Notes: generated by a model not told the origin, from the sequence alone. Positions 28,174 to 37,578 are shown, numbered from the stretch's first letter. The stretch: DNA of 64,000 nt from Agromyces luteolus (GCF_009729855.1 NZ_WODA01000004.1:1-64000), one strand, 5' to 3'. Program-made: numbers and translations.

Positions 28174-29382
28174 TCACACCCGCTCGATGATCGTGGCGAT
28201 GCCCATGCCCGCGCCGACGCAGAGCGTCGCGAGCCCGCGCCGCCGGTCCCGGCGCTCCAGCTCGTCGAGGAGCGTGCCGAGGATCATCGCGCCCGTCGCG
28301 CCGAGCGGGTGGCCCATCGCGATCGCGCCGCCGTTGACGTTGACCTTCTCGTGCGGGATGTCGAGGTCCTTCATCCATTTCATGACGACCGACGCGAACG
28401 CCTCGTTCAGTTCGAAGAGGTCGATGTCGGAGACATCCAGCCCCGCCTTATCGAGCGCCTTGCGCGTGGCGGGGGTCGGGCCGGTGAGCATGATGGTGGG
28501 CTCCGAGCCGGTGACCGCGGTCGCCACGATGCGGGCGCGCGGCGTGAGGCCGAAGCGCTCGCCCACCTCCTTCGATCCGATGACGAGGAGCGCGGCGCCG
28601 TCGACGATGCCCGACGAGTTGCCCGCGGTGTGCACGTGCGAGACGCGCTCGACCGCGTGGTACTTCTGCAGCGCGACCGCGTCGTAGCCGGCCTGGTCAC
28701 CGACGCCGGCGAAGGCCGGCTGGAGCGCGCCGAGCGACTCGACGGTCGAACCCGGGCGGCGGTGCTCGTCGGTGTCGAGAAGCGTCACGCCGTTCTGGTC
28801 CGTCACGGGGACGACCGAGCCGGAGAAGAAGCCCTGCTCCCACGCCGCCTCGGCCCGTCGCTGCGACTCGGTCGCGAACGCGTCGACCTCCTCGCGGCTG
28901 AAGCCCTCGATCGTCGCGATGAGGTCGGCGCCGATGCCCTGCGGCACGAAGTAGAGGTCGTAGTTCGTCGTCGGGTCCTGCACGTACGCGCCGCCGTCGG
29001 AACCGATCGGCACACGCGACATCGACTCGACGCCGCCGGCGAGGATCAGGTCCTCGAACCCTGATGCGACCTTCTGCGCCGCGGTGTTCACGGCCTCGAG
29101 GCCGGACGCGCAGAAGCGGTTGAGCTGCACGCCCGCGACCGATTCGGGCAGCCCTGCGACGAGCGCCGCGGTGCGCGCGATGTCGCCGCCCTGCTCGCCG
29201 ATCGGCGAGACGACGCCGAGCACGATGTCGTCGACCGCCGCCGGGTCGAGCCCGGGGTTGCGCTCGAGGAGCGCGTCGATCAGGCCGACCACGAGGTCGA
29301 CCGGCTTGGTCCCGTGCAGCGCCCCGCCGCGGTTCTTCCCGCGGGGGGTGCGCACGGCGTCGTAGATGTATGCCTCGCCCAC
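28174..29382 (-). CDS. Acetyl-CoA C-acyltransferase (thiolase, FadA-type)
   Basis: This 402-residue thiolase has the nucleophilic cysteine in [14 protein letters not shown] (near 92), [30 protein letters not shown] with the catalytic His, and the second cysteine in [10 protein letters not shown]. It cleaves 3-ketoacyl-CoA to acetyl-CoA. The GTG at 29382 is preferred over an earlier GTG at 29400, because GGAAGGAAC sits four bases in front of it; an ATG is absent. It follows the acyl-CoA dehydrogenase in the operon with a 14-base gap. Confidence 0.93.
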   Translation of the reverse strand: MGEAYIYDAVRTPRGKNRGGALHGTKPVDLVVGLIDALLERNPGLDPAAVDDIVLGVVSPIGEQGGDIARTAALVAGLPESVAGVQLNRFCASGLEAVNTAAQKVASGFEDLILAGGVESMSRVPIGSDGGAYVQDPTTNYDLYFVPQGIGADLIATIEGFSREEVDAFATESQRRAEAAWEQGFFSGSVVPVTDQNGVTLLDTDEHRRPGSTVESLGALQPAFAGVGDQAGYDAVALQKYHAVERVSHVHTAGNSSGIVDGAALLVIGSKEVGERFGLTPRARIVATAVTGSEPTIMLTGPTPATRKALDKAGLDVSDIDLFELNEAFASVVMKWMKDLDIPHEKVNVNGGAIAMGHPLGATGAMILGTLLDELERRDRRRGLATLCVGAGMGIATIIERV

Positions 29383-29396
29383 GTCGTTCCTTCCGT

Positions 29397-30572
29397 TCAC
29401 AGGCCCAGGCTCCGACCGACGATCTCCTTCATGATCTCGGTCGTGCCGCCGTAGATGGTCGTGATCCGCGCGTCCTCGTAGTCGCGCGCGATCCGGTACT
29501 CGCGCATGTAGCCGTAGCCGCCGTACAGCTGCAGGCAGCGATTGACGATCTGCACGTACTGCTCGGTCGTCCAGTACTTCGCGGCCGCGGCATCCTCTGC
29601 CGAGAGCTCGCCGCGCGAGTGGCGCGCGATGCACTGGTCGATGTAGGCCCGGCTCACCTGCGTCGCCGTGAACATGTCGGCGAGCTCGAACCGGGTGTTC
29701 TGGAACGTGGCGACCGGACGGCCGAACGCCTGCCGCTCCTTCACGTAGGTCATCGCGCGCTCGATGACGCCCTCGCTCGAGGCGGCCGCGGCGGCCGCGA
29801 TCGAGAGGCGCTCCTGCGGGAGGTTGCGCATGAGGCCCAGGAAGCCCTGGCCCTCGGCGCCGAGGAGGTTCGCGGCGGGCACCCGGACGTTCTCGAAGAC
29901 GAGCTCGCTGGTGTCCTGCGCGTGCAGGCCGACCTTGTCGAGGTTGCGGCCGCGCGAGAAGCCCGGGGTGTCGGCCTCGATGACGAGGAGGCTGAGGCCC
30001 TTGTGCGGGTCGGACCCGGTGCGGACCGCGGTGACCACGAGGTCGGCGTTCTGCCCGTTCGAGATGAAGATCTTGCTGCCGTTGACGACGTAGTGGTCGC
30101 CGTCGCGCACCGCGCTGGTGCGGATGCCGGCGAGGTCGCTGCCCGTGCCGGGCTCGGTCATCGCGACGGCCGTGATGAGGGTGCCGGCGGCGATGCCGGG
30201 CAGCCAGCGGCGCTTCTGCTCGTCGTCGGTGAGCTCGAGGAAGTACGGGATCACGATGTCGTTCGAGAGCGCGATGCCGGCCATGCCGTCGGAGACCGGA
30301 TTGCGGGCGAGTTCCTCCCCCATGACCGCGTTGAAGCGGAAGTCGTCGGTGCCGCCGCCGCCGAACTCCTCGGGGACGGTGAAGCCCAGGATGCCGGTCT
30401 CGGCGGCCTTCTCGAACAGCCAGCGGTCGACCTTGCCCTCCGCCTCCCACCGCTCGGCGTTCGGGCGGGCGTAGCGCTCGACGAAGTCGCGCACCATCTC
30501 GCGGAACTGCTCGTGCTCCTCCTCGTAGACGGTGCGGACGCGGTCCGCCGCCTGGAGAGACGTCTGGGGCAT
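29397..30572 (-). CDS. Acyl-CoA dehydrogenase
   Basis: This 391-residue FAD enzyme carries out the first step of beta-oxidation. Signatures are [14 protein letters not shown] (FAD/substrate region near 138), [20 protein letters not shown] and [20 protein letters not shown] with the C-terminal [12 protein letters not shown]; the catalytic base is probably the glutamate in this last stretch. The ATG at 30572 has GAGGGAGA upstream. It is the first gene of the operon with thiolase, FadB-type enzyme and NMO. Electrons would go to the ETF encoded at 41.8-43.6 kb. Confidence 0.92.
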   Translation of the reverse strand: MPQTSLQAADRVRTVYEEEHEQFREMVRDFVERYARPNAERWEAEGKVDRWLFEKAAETGILGFTVPEEFGGGGTDDFRFNAVMGEELARNPVSDGMAGIALSNDIVIPYFLELTDDEQKRRWLPGIAAGTLITAVAMTEPGTGSDLAGIRTSAVRDGDHYVVNGSKIFISNGQNADLVVTAVRTGSDPHKGLSLLVIEADTPGFSRGRNLDKVGLHAQDTSELVFENVRVPAANLLGAEGQGFLGLMRNLPQERLSIAAAAAASSEGVIERAMTYVKERQAFGRPVATFQNTRFELADMFTATQVSRAYIDQCIARHSRGELSAEDAAAAKYWTTEQYVQIVNRCLQLYGGYGYMREYRIARDYEDARITTIYGGTTEIMKEIVGRSLGL

Positions 30573-30636
30573 GTCTCGATCTCCCTCGATCTCGTGGGTG
30601 TTCCCCGTGCAGGTCGAGTGTACGTCCATCCGCCCT

Positions 30637-30662
30637 CATTTTCTACACTGGATTAGAAAATG
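30637..30662. promoter_or_regulatory. TetR-type operator CATTTTCTA-N8-TAGAAAATG
   Basis: A perfect palindrome with 9-base arms around an 8-base centre lies between the two divergent acyl-CoA dehydrogenase genes. It is strikingly AT-rich for this genome. On the minus strand its right part overlaps the position of a -35 box (TAGAAA) for a TACACT -10 box at about 30615-30620. The spacing and size fit a TetR dimer; the regulator at 24288 is the likely partner. Confidence 0.65.
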
Positions 30663-30715
30663 TGGTCGGAGACGCTTGCCCGGCGCTCGAATCTGCCGCA
30701 GAATCGGGGCGACGG

Positions 30716-30723
30716 ATTTTCTA
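30716..30723 (+). promoter_or_regulatory. Extra operator half-site ATTTTCTA
   Basis: A second copy of the left arm of the 30637-30662 palindrome lies within GGATTTTCTAATCC, 58 bp before the start at 30781 and just after a CAGAAT -10 candidate. It could let the same regulator block the rightward promoter. Confidence 0.4.
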
Positions 30724-30780
30724 ATCCCGATGAGAAGACGGATGCCGCGCCGCCGGCACCCCGGAGTCGCGAGGAAGCGA

Positions 30781-32034
30781 ATGGACCACGAGCCGCCCAG
30801 CATCGACCGACTCGTGCACCGCGTGCGCGACTTCGTCCGCGACGAGGTGATCCCCGTCGAGGAGGCCGCACGCGGCGTCGCCCACCACCACGTCGAGGGC
30901 TCCGGCCACGGCGGGGGCGTCGACGCCCGTGACCGCGAACTCCGCGACGGGCTGCGCGCCGCCGCCCGCGCGGCGGGCCTCCTGGTCCCCCACCTCCCCG
31001 CCGAGTGGGGCGGGCACGGGCTCACCGCGCTCGACCAGGCCGCCGTGTTCGAGGCCGCCGGGTACTCGCTGTTCGGCCCGCTCGCCCTGAACATCCAGGC
31101 GCCCGACGAGGGCAACATGCACCTGCTGCTCCACGCCGCATCGCCCGATCAGCAGGAACGCTGGCTCCGCCCGCTCGCCGCCGGCGAGATCCACTCCGCG
31201 TTCGCGATGACCGAGCCGCCCCCCGGGGCGGGCAGCGACCCCCGCGCGCTCGCGACGACGGCCGAGAAGGTGCCGGGCGGGTGGCGCATCTCGGGCGAGA
31301 AGTGGTTCATCACCGGCGCGCGCGATGCGGGCGTCGTGATCGTGCTCGCGCGCACCTCGGGCGAACCCGGTGAGGCGGGCGGCGCGACGATGTTCCTCGT
31401 CGAGGGCGGCGCCGCGGGCATGGAGCTCGTGCGCGACGTGCACACGATCGACGCCGGCCTCTACGGCGGGCACAGCCTGCTGCGGTTCGACGGATGCCTC
31501 GTCCCCGACGACGCCGTCCTGGGCGAGGTCGACGGCGGGTTCGCGGCGGCGCAGGTTCGCCTCGCGCCCGCCCGCTTGACGCACTGCATGCGCTGGCTCG
31601 GACTCGCCGGCCGCGCACAGGACCTCGCACTCGCCCACGTGTCGGACCGGCGGGGATTCGGTGCGCGCCTGGCCGATCTCGGCCTCACGCAGCAGCATCT
31701 CGCCGACAACGAGATCGACCTCGCGGCGTCACGCGCGGTCGTGCGCGAGACCGCGCGCGTGCTCGACGCCGGCGATGCCGCCGGAGCCGACGCCGGCACG
31801 GCCTCGTCGATCGCGAAGACCTTCGTGGCCGAGGCCGTCGGGCGCATCGTCGACCGCGCGGTGCAGCTCGCGGGCGGCCAGGGCGTCTCCGACGAACTGC
31901 TGCTCTCGCGGTACTGGCGCGAGGTGCGCCCGTTCCGCATCTACGACGGATCGAGCGAGACGCATCGCTGGTCGATCGCCAAGCGCGCCGTGAGCGCGCA
32001 CGGGAAGGGACTTCGCCATGACCTCGCACGATGA
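30781..32034 (+). CDS. Acyl-CoA dehydrogenase family protein
   Basis: This 417-residue enzyme differs from the leftward acyl-CoA dehydrogenase. It has AFAMTEPPPGAGSDPRAL near 140, GEKWFITGARDAG and the C-terminal RIYDGSSETHRWSIAKRA. This class in actinobacteria often acts on branched, cyclic or long acyl-CoA. The ATG at 30781 has GAGGAAG upstream; an earlier in-frame ATG at 30730 would add Arg-rich sequence overlapping the operator half-site. The SDR gene starts 17 bases before its stop. Confidence 0.88.
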   Translation: MDHEPPSIDRLVHRVRDFVRDEVIPVEEAARGVAHHHVEGSGHGGGVDARDRELRDGLRAAARAAGLLVPHLPAEWGGHGLTALDQAAVFEAAGYSLFGPLALNIQAPDEGNMHLLLHAASPDQQERWLRPLAAGEIHSAFAMTEPPPGAGSDPRALATTAEKVPGGWRISGEKWFITGARDAGVVIVLARTSGEPGEAGGATMFLVEGGAAGMELVRDVHTIDAGLYGGHSLLRFDGCLVPDDAVLGEVDGGFAAAQVRLAPARLTHCMRWLGLAGRAQDLALAHVSDRRGFGARLADLGLTQQHLADNEIDLAASRAVVRETARVLDAGDAAGADAGTASSIAKTFVAEAVGRIVDRAVQLAGGQGVSDELLLSRYWREVRPFRIYDGSSETHRWSIAKRAVSAHGKGLRHDLAR

Positions 32035-32797
32035 CGCCCCGGCTCGCGCCGACGCCGGCACCGCCGCACCCCGCGCGGCCCTCATCACGGGCGGCTCGCG
32101 CGGCATCGGCCTCGAGATCGCCCGCGCGCTCGCGGCCGACGGCTTCGCCCTCACGCTCTCCGCGCGCTCGCCCGAACCGCTCGAGGCCGCGGCCGCCGAG
32201 CTCGCCGCCTCGGGCGCGCACGTGATCGCGGTCGCCGCCGACGCCTCGGAGCCCGACGACCTCGACCGGCTGCTCGCCGCGCACGAGCAGCGGTGGGGGC
32301 GCCTCGACGCGCTCGTCATGAACGCCGGAATGGGGCACGGCAGCCGCATCGCCGAGACGCCGCTCCGCCGCGTCGACAAGCACTACACGCTGAACGTCCG
32401 CGGCACGTTCGCGCTGCTCTCGTCGGCGCTGCCGCTGCTGCGCGAGACCGCGGCATCCGACCCGCGCGGCGCACGCGTCATCGCCATTGCCTCGCTCGCG
32501 GGCCTCATGGCCGAGCCCGGGCTCGCCGCGTACAGCGCCACCAAGGCCGCGGTCGTCTCGCTGTGCGAGGCGCTGTGCGCCGAGGAGGGCGCGAACGGCG
32601 TCAGCGCCACCGCGATCTGCCCCGGCTACGTCGACACCGACATGGCCGCGTGGAAGCACGACGAGATCCCGGCGTCCGAGATGATCCGGGCCGCGGATGT
32701 CGCCGAGCTCGCCGTCTCGCTCACGCGCCTGTCGCGCAACGCCGCCGTGCCGGTCCTGGCCGTGCATCGCGCGGGCGGCGGGCTCCGCGGCGCCTGA
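32018..32797 (+). CDS. Short-chain dehydrogenase/reductase
   Basis: This 259-residue SDR has the NAD(P) loop TGGSRGIGLE near 26-35, NAG at about 107 and the catalytic YSATK near 170 with an upstream serine. It overlaps the acyl-CoA dehydrogenase gene by 17 bases, so the two are co-translated. It could reduce or oxidise a hydroxyacyl or keto intermediate in the pathway. It ends before a strong hairpin. Substrate unknown. Confidence 0.9.
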   Translation: MTSHDDAPARADAGTAAPRAALITGGSRGIGLEIARALAADGFALTLSARSPEPLEAAAAELAASGAHVIAVAADASEPDDLDRLLAAHEQRWGRLDALVMNAGMGHGSRIAETPLRRVDKHYTLNVRGTFALLSSALPLLRETAASDPRGARVIAIASLAGLMAEPGLAAYSATKAAVVSLCEALCAEEGANGVSATAICPGYVDTDMAAWKHDEIPASEMIRAADVAELAVSLTRLSRNAAVPVLAVHRAGGGLRGA

Positions 32798-32819
32798 GCC
32801 GCGCGCAGGGCGTTCACTG

Positions 32820-32889
32820 CGGAGGAGTTTCGCCCCGACACGCCGCCCACTCGGGCCTGGCGCAGGCGTGTCGCACCGAATCTCCTCCG
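32820..32889. terminator. Long imperfect hairpin between convergent genes
   Basis: A 25-base left arm from CGGAGGAG to ACACGCC (32820-32844) pairs with 32865-32889, with four mismatches and a 20-base loop. It separates the SDR from the leftward ADH fusion and could stop both transcripts. Its length and mismatches also fit a dispersed palindromic repeat. The rest of 32798-32978 shows nothing else. Confidence 0.55.
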
Positions 32890-32978
32890 ATCTGCACGAT
32901 GGCCGCGCGGGTGCGCGGTGCAGGGTGCGCGGGTGGTACGGGTCGGGTGGTCGGTGCGTCCACCCGGCCCGGATCGGC

Positions 32979-34580
32979 TCAGGCGGGTTCGGCGATCGCG
33001 ACGTCGCGGTCATCGTCCCGTTCGAGCACGAAGTAGTAGCTGCGGCCCGCGTCGGCGGTGCCGCGACCGGTCATGACGCCGAGCACGGCGTCGGGTGAGA
33101 GCCGCACGAAGCAGTCGATGATCGGCTGCCCGTCGTAGGCCATCGCGGCCGTGACGAGGCCGTCGTGGGACATCCGGCGAAGGCTCGCTCCGCCCTTCGC
33201 CATGGCGGGGTCGGCCGCCAGGCTGCCGGCATCCGTCTCGCAGACGATGGGGGCGACGTCGTCGTCGGAGCGGAACAGCTTGCCGTACCACCGGCTGCGC
33301 GTGAGCAGGCGGTGGGCGGCGTGACCCGTGCTGAGGCCAGTGCCGCGCCAGAGCCCGCGCAGGTCTGCCGGCTCGACGGCGGGGAGCGACCGCCACAGGG
33401 CGGGGAGGTCGCCCTCCGGGACCCGACCCGACAGCAGCCGGACGAGCAGGTCGCACGGTGAGCGCGGCGGGGTCGTCCGCCGATCCACCTCGCCGTCGGC
33501 GTCGGCACGCGACATCCGCAGCACCGGCTTGATCGAACGCCCGCTGCGCGCGGCGCCGACCGCGGCGTCGACGTCGGCGAACTCGTAGGGCGAGATCAGC
33601 TGCTCGACGGGCAGGCGCCCGGCCCGCCACATCGCCTCGAGCATCGTCAGGTCGCGCGCGATGTCGGCGTCGCCCTCGATGACGCCAGTGATCGTGCGAC
33701 CCCGGAGCAGCTTCGACTGCGCGACCGTGACCCGGTTCGATCCGGGCTTGAGGGCCACCGTCGCGCACGTGCCGCGTGCCGCGAGCGCGCCGAGCGCGAC
33801 GTCGACGGCGTCCTGCGAGCCGACGGTGTCGAGCACCGCCTCGAACTGCGGGCGACCCCGGAGCGCCGCGTCGAGCGCGTCGGGCGAGTGGGCCTCGGTC
33901 GCCCCGAGCTCGAGCGCGAGCTCTCGACGCGCCGGGATCGGGTCGCTCACGACGATCCGGGCGAGCCCGCGGTGCCGCGCCGCCATGACCGCCGCGAGGC
34001 CGGTGGTTCCGGCTCCGATGACGAGGAGCGAGTCCGCGGGCCCGGGGCGCAGCACGTTCAGGATGGCGCCGGCGCCCGTCAGCACGCCGCAGCCGAGCGT
34101 CGCGGCCACGGCCCACGGCACGTCCTCGCCGATCGCGACCGCGCTCGACGCGAGGACGACGACGTGGGTCGACCAGGCCGACTGGCCCATCCAGCCCGTC
34201 GTCACCGGCTCCCCCGCCTCGACGACGTCGACGGGCGCAGCCTGGTTCAGGGCCGCGAAGAGCGCGCAGTACGCGGGGTGCCCGTCGAGGCAGGCGGCGC
34301 ACTCGCGGCACGACGCGAAGCCGAGCGCGACGCGGTCGCCGGGCCGGAGTGTCTCCACGCCCGCGCCGACCGCCTCCACGACCCCGGCGCCCTCGTGCCC
34401 GAACACCGCGGGGAACCGGTCGCCGGCGCCGCCGTCGATGCCGAACATGTCGGTCGGGCACACGCCCGAGGCCATCACCCGTACGGTGATCTCCTCGTCG
34501 CCGGGCGCTCGGAGGGTCACGTCCGAGAGCGTGACGGATCCGCCGCGCTCGCGGACGAGCGCGGCCACTGCCGCGGTCAT
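32979..34580 (-). CDS. Zinc-type alcohol dehydrogenase fused to a GXWXG/DUF4334 domain
   Basis: Residues 1-360 of this 533-residue protein are a medium-chain alcohol dehydrogenase of the aryl-alcohol type. It has the catalytic zinc Cys in GVCPTDMFG, FGHEGAGVV, the structural zinc cysteines (SCRECAACLDGHPAYC) and the NAD loop VIGAGTTGLAA. After a linker, residues about 375-530 match the GXWXG plus DUF4334 pair: GLWRG with Trp411, RWYGKLFRSDDDVAPIVC, AMAKGGASLRRM, YDGQPIIDCF and SYYFVLERDD. These two domains usually form a separate small protein. The gene is coupled to the acyl-CoA synthetase (4-bp gap). The substrate may be an alcohol or aldehyde made during degradation. Confidence 0.88.
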   Translation of the reverse strand: MTAAVAALVRERGGSVTLSDVTLRAPGDEEITVRVMASGVCPTDMFGIDGGAGDRFPAVFGHEGAGVVEAVGAGVETLRPGDRVALGFASCRECAACLDGHPAYCALFAALNQAAPVDVVEAGEPVTTGWMGQSAWSTHVVVLASSAVAIGEDVPWAVAATLGCGVLTGAGAILNVLRPGPADSLLVIGAGTTGLAAVMAARHRGLARIVVSDPIPARRELALELGATEAHSPDALDAALRGRPQFEAVLDTVGSQDAVDVALGALAARGTCATVALKPGSNRVTVAQSKLLRGRTITGVIEGDADIARDLTMLEAMWRAGRLPVEQLISPYEFADVDAAVGAARSGRSIKPVLRMSRADADGEVDRRTTPPRSPCDLLVRLLSGRVPEGDLPALWRSLPAVEPADLRGLWRGTGLSTGHAAHRLLTRSRWYGKLFRSDDDVAPIVCETDAGSLAADPAMAKGGASLRRMSHDGLVTAAMAYDGQPIIDCFVRLSPDAVLGVMTGRGTADAGRSYYFVLERDDDRDVAIAEPA

Positions 34581-34584
34581 GGCC

Positions 34585-36162
34585 CTAGACCTGCGCGGGC
34601 TCTCGGTCCGCGGCGCGCAACGCGACCTTGTTCACCTTGCCGCCCGCGTTCCGCGGCAGGACCTCCATGACCACGACGTGCTTGGGCTGCTTGAACCGCG
34701 CGAGCTTGTCGGCGAGGAACACGCCGAGCCCCTCGACGGTGAGCTCGGTCCCGGGCACGAGCACGACCGCCGCGACGGGCACCTCGCCCCAGCGCTCGTC
34801 CGCGCGTCCGTAGACGGCGACGTCGGCCACGTGCGGGTGCGACGCGAGCACGTTCTCGACCTCGGCGCAGTAGACGTTCTCGCCGCCCGAGATGATCATG
34901 TCCTTCTTGCGGTCGACGACCCAGACGAAGCCCTCCTCGTCCTGGCGGACGAGGTCGCCCGAGTGGAACCAGCCGCCCTCGAAGGCCTCGGCCGTCTCGG
35001 CCGGCTTGCGCCAGTAGCCCTTCATCATGGTCGGGCCGCGGTAGATGATCTCGCCGACCTGGCCCGGAGCGACGTCGTTCATGTCGTCGTCGACGACGCG
35101 CGTCTGGATGGTCGGGATCGGCTTGCCGACGGAGCCGAGCTTCCGCAGCGAGTCGGGCCCGCGGAGCACGCACGTGATCGGCGACATCTCGGTCTGGCCG
35201 AAGACTGCGGTGTTCAGGGCGTCCGGGAACGTCTCCTCCATCTGCCGGAGCAGCGTGTCGCTTGCGGGCGCGGCGCCCCAGCTGATGATGCGGAGCGCGA
35301 GGTCGCGGTCCTTGATGCCCGGCAGGGCGCAGATCGCCTGCCACTGCTGCGGCACGTTGAAGACGATGGTCGCGCGCTCCTTCTCCCACGCGTCGACGAT
35401 CGCGGCGGGATCGAACGCCCCGAGCGGGTGGATGATCGTCGGGATGCCGATGATGAAGTTCGGCGCGATCGAGCCGAGGCCGGCGATGTGGAACAGCGGC
35501 GCGGTCATGAACGCGATGTCGGACTCGTCGACGACGCCGTTCGCCCGGATGCAGGTGATCGCCTGGGCGTAGAGGTTGATGTGGTCGAGCATCGCGCCCT
35601 TCGGGCGACCGGTCGTGCCCGAGGTGTACATGATGAGCGCCGTGGCATCCTCGGGGATGTCGGGCGCCTGGAACCCGTCGAGGTCCTCCGCGATCAGGTC
35701 CTCCAGGGCTTCCTGCCCCTCGCCGGCCTGGGTGCCGAGCACGATGACGCGTTCGATGCGCGAGGTGAACTGCCCGACGACGCCCACGACCGGCGCGAGC
35801 GGCGCGTCGACGACGATCACCGAGGCGTCGGCGTCGTCGACGATGTACGCGATCTCGGGCGGCGTGAGCCGGATGTTGATCGGCACCGCGATCGCGCCGA
35901 GCGTGTTGACCGCGAAGACCGTCTCGACGACCTCGGGGCTGTTCAGCGTCAGCAGCAGCACCCGGTCGCCTTCTGCGACCCCGCGGCGACGCAGCGCGGC
36001 CGCGAGGTGCGTGACGCGGTCGTGGACCTGCGACCAGGTCCAGTCGCGACCCAGGTAGCGGAAGGCGAGGCCGTCGGGCTGGTTCGACGCGTGGATCGCG
36101 ACCTGGTTCATCCAGTGGTTGCGACGTGCCGACCGCGGGATGACGGGGGCTTCGGTGCTCAT
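34585..36162 (-). CDS. AMP-dependent acyl-CoA synthetase/ligase
   Basis: This 525-residue ligase activates a carboxylic acid as acyl-AMP and then acyl-CoA. Core motifs are MYTSGTTGRPKGAMLDH (near 177), GQTEMSPITC, GGWFHSGDLV, VDRKKDMIISGGENVYC and the catalytic lysine in RNAGGKVNK near the end. It is divergent from the double-TetR gene, and the gap holds three GTGAA/TTCAC half-sites, so it is probably controlled by that protein. It heads the transcript with the ADH fusion. Chain length of the substrate cannot be told. Confidence 0.9.
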   Translation of the reverse strand: MSTEAPVIPRSARRNHWMNQVAIHASNQPDGLAFRYLGRDWTWSQVHDRVTHLAAALRRRGVAEGDRVLLLTLNSPEVVETVFAVNTLGAIAVPINIRLTPPEIAYIVDDADASVIVVDAPLAPVVGVVGQFTSRIERVIVLGTQAGEGQEALEDLIAEDLDGFQAPDIPEDATALIMYTSGTTGRPKGAMLDHINLYAQAITCIRANGVVDESDIAFMTAPLFHIAGLGSIAPNFIIGIPTIIHPLGAFDPAAIVDAWEKERATIVFNVPQQWQAICALPGIKDRDLALRIISWGAAPASDTLLRQMEETFPDALNTAVFGQTEMSPITCVLRGPDSLRKLGSVGKPIPTIQTRVVDDDMNDVAPGQVGEIIYRGPTMMKGYWRKPAETAEAFEGGWFHSGDLVRQDEEGFVWVVDRKKDMIISGGENVYCAEVENVLASHPHVADVAVYGRADERWGEVPVAAVVLVPGTELTVEGLGVFLADKLARFKQPKHVVVMEVLPRNAGGKVNKVALRAADREPAQV

Positions 36163-36275
36163 TCGGGGATCCCTTCCGTACTTCGCTGTACCGCCGCCGG
36201 GTTCGGGCCCGATGGCTCAGGTGATGCCAGTATGCCTCGCCGCGAGCCGGATGTCACGGATTTTGTTAATTTCAA

Positions 36276-36303
36276 TTCACACGACTTGTGAACGCTCGTT
36301 CAC
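36276..36303. promoter_or_regulatory. Three-half-site operator TTCAC / GTGAA-N6-TTCAC
   Basis: Half-sites are TTCAC at 36276-80, GTGAA at 36288-92 and TTCAC at 36299-303. The last two form the perfect palindrome GTGAACG-CT-CGTTCAC. The same GTGAA-N6-TTCAC occurs in front of the aldehyde dehydrogenase at 39236-39251. It lies about 25 bp upstream of the TAGCCT -10 box of the double TetR, at the -35 position, and between it and the divergent acyl-CoA synthetase. Confidence 0.7.
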
Positions 36304-36327
36304 GGCGCCCGGAGGCCGGGCCTGCGA

Positions 36328-36333
36328 TAGCCT
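36328..36333 (+). promoter_or_regulatory. -10 box TAGCCT, leaderless promoter of the double TetR
   Basis: TAGCCT ends six bases before the ATG at 36340, and no ribosome binding site is seen. Confidence 0.45.
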
Positions 36334-36339
36334 GTGGTG

Positions 36340-37578
36340 ATGGGCACGATGGGGGCGCCGACCGCGGACGCAGGGGTTCGCCGGCTCAGGCCGAAGGACC
36401 GGCGCCAGCAGATCGCCATGGCCGCCGCGACCCTGTTCTCCGAGCGCGGGTTCCACCAGGTCAGCCTGGGCGAGGTCGCCGCGGCCGTCGGCATCTCCGC
36501 CCCGGCGCTCTACCGGCACTTCCCGAACAAGTACGCGCTCTTCCTCGACGCGGCGAACCGGCTCGCGCACGGCCTGATCGAGGCGACCGACGAGCTCGTC
36601 GCCGAGCACGCCGACGACGCCGGCGACGCCGGGACCGCGAGGGCCGAGTACGACGCGATCGTCTCGGCCATCGTCGAGACGACCATAGACAACCGGCTGA
36701 CCGGCGGGCTCTACCGCTGGGAGGGCCGATACCTCGAGCCCGACGACCGCCGGCAGTTGCAGGACGAGTTCGCCGAGCTCGCGGGCCGCGTGCGGCGACC
36801 GCTCGAGCGCATGCGGCCGGGCCTGCCCGACGACGACGCGCGCCTGCTCGCCGCGGCGGCGCTCAGCGTGGTCGCGAGCATCACCTCGCACCACGTGAGC
36901 CTGGCCCGCCGCACGCTCGCCGACCTCCTCCTCGAGTGCGCCGACGATGTGGCCGCGAGTCACCTCCCCCGACCCGACCGCGGTGCCGAGACGGATGCCG
37001 CGGGCATCCCGAGCTCGTCCAAGCGCGAGCTCATCGTGCGCGAGGCGCTCGCGCTGTTCCATCGCGACGGCTACCACGACACCGGCATCGAGGACATCAG
37101 CGCCGCGGTCGGGCTCACGCCGTCAGGGTTCTACCGGTACTTCGAGAGCAAGTCCGAACTGCTGCTCGAGGCCTGCGTCCGCGCGTCGGAGCGCCTGAAC
37201 GCCACGACCGCCGACGCGCTCGAGGGCGCGGCATCCCCCGACGAGGCCCTGCACCGCCTGGTCGACGCCTACGTGGCGCACAGCTTCACGCACCGCGAGC
37301 TGATGAGCGTCTACTTCTCCGACGTGGGCGCGCTGCCCGACGCCGAGCAGGAGCGCCTCCGCGGCATCCAGCGCCGGCACGTCGACGAGTGGGTGTCGCT
37401 GCTGCGCACGGCCCGACCCGACCTGTCGACGAGCGCGGCACGCGTGCGCGTGCACGCGGGCCTCAACGTCGTGGTCGACATCGGCCGGATCGTGCACTTC
37501 GACAACGCGCCGTCGACGCGCGCCCGGGTCGCGGCGATCGTGCGGGCCGCGCTCGGCGTGCGCGACGCGCCGGCGTAG
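36340..37578 (+). CDS. Tandem double-TetR transcriptional regulator
   Basis: This 412-residue protein contains two complete TetR units. The first helix-turn-helix is at about 20-70 (RGFHQVSLGEVAAAVGI, then PALYRHFPNKYALF). The second is at about 225-275 (DGYHDTGIEDISAAVGL, then GFYRYFESKSELLL). Each is followed by a helical ligand domain. A normal TetR is about 200 residues and works as a dimer, so this could bind DNA as one chain or as a pseudo-tetramer. The operator upstream has three half-sites, which fits. GTG codons at 36334 and 36337 are alternative starts. Confidence 0.88.
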   Translation: MGTMGAPTADAGVRRLRPKDRRQQIAMAAATLFSERGFHQVSLGEVAAAVGISAPALYRHFPNKYALFLDAANRLAHGLIEATDELVAEHADDAGDAGTARAEYDAIVSAIVETTIDNRLTGGLYRWEGRYLEPDDRRQLQDEFAELAGRVRRPLERMRPGLPDDDARLLAAAALSVVASITSHHVSLARRTLADLLLECADDVAASHLPRPDRGAETDAAGIPSSSKRELIVREALALFHRDGYHDTGIEDISAAVGLTPSGFYRYFESKSELLLEACVRASERLNATTADALEGAASPDEALHRLVDAYVAHSFTHRELMSVYFSDVGALPDAEQERLRGIQRRHVDEWVSLLRTARPDLSTSAARVRVHAGLNVVVDIGRIVHFDNAPSTRARVAAIVRAALGVRDAPA

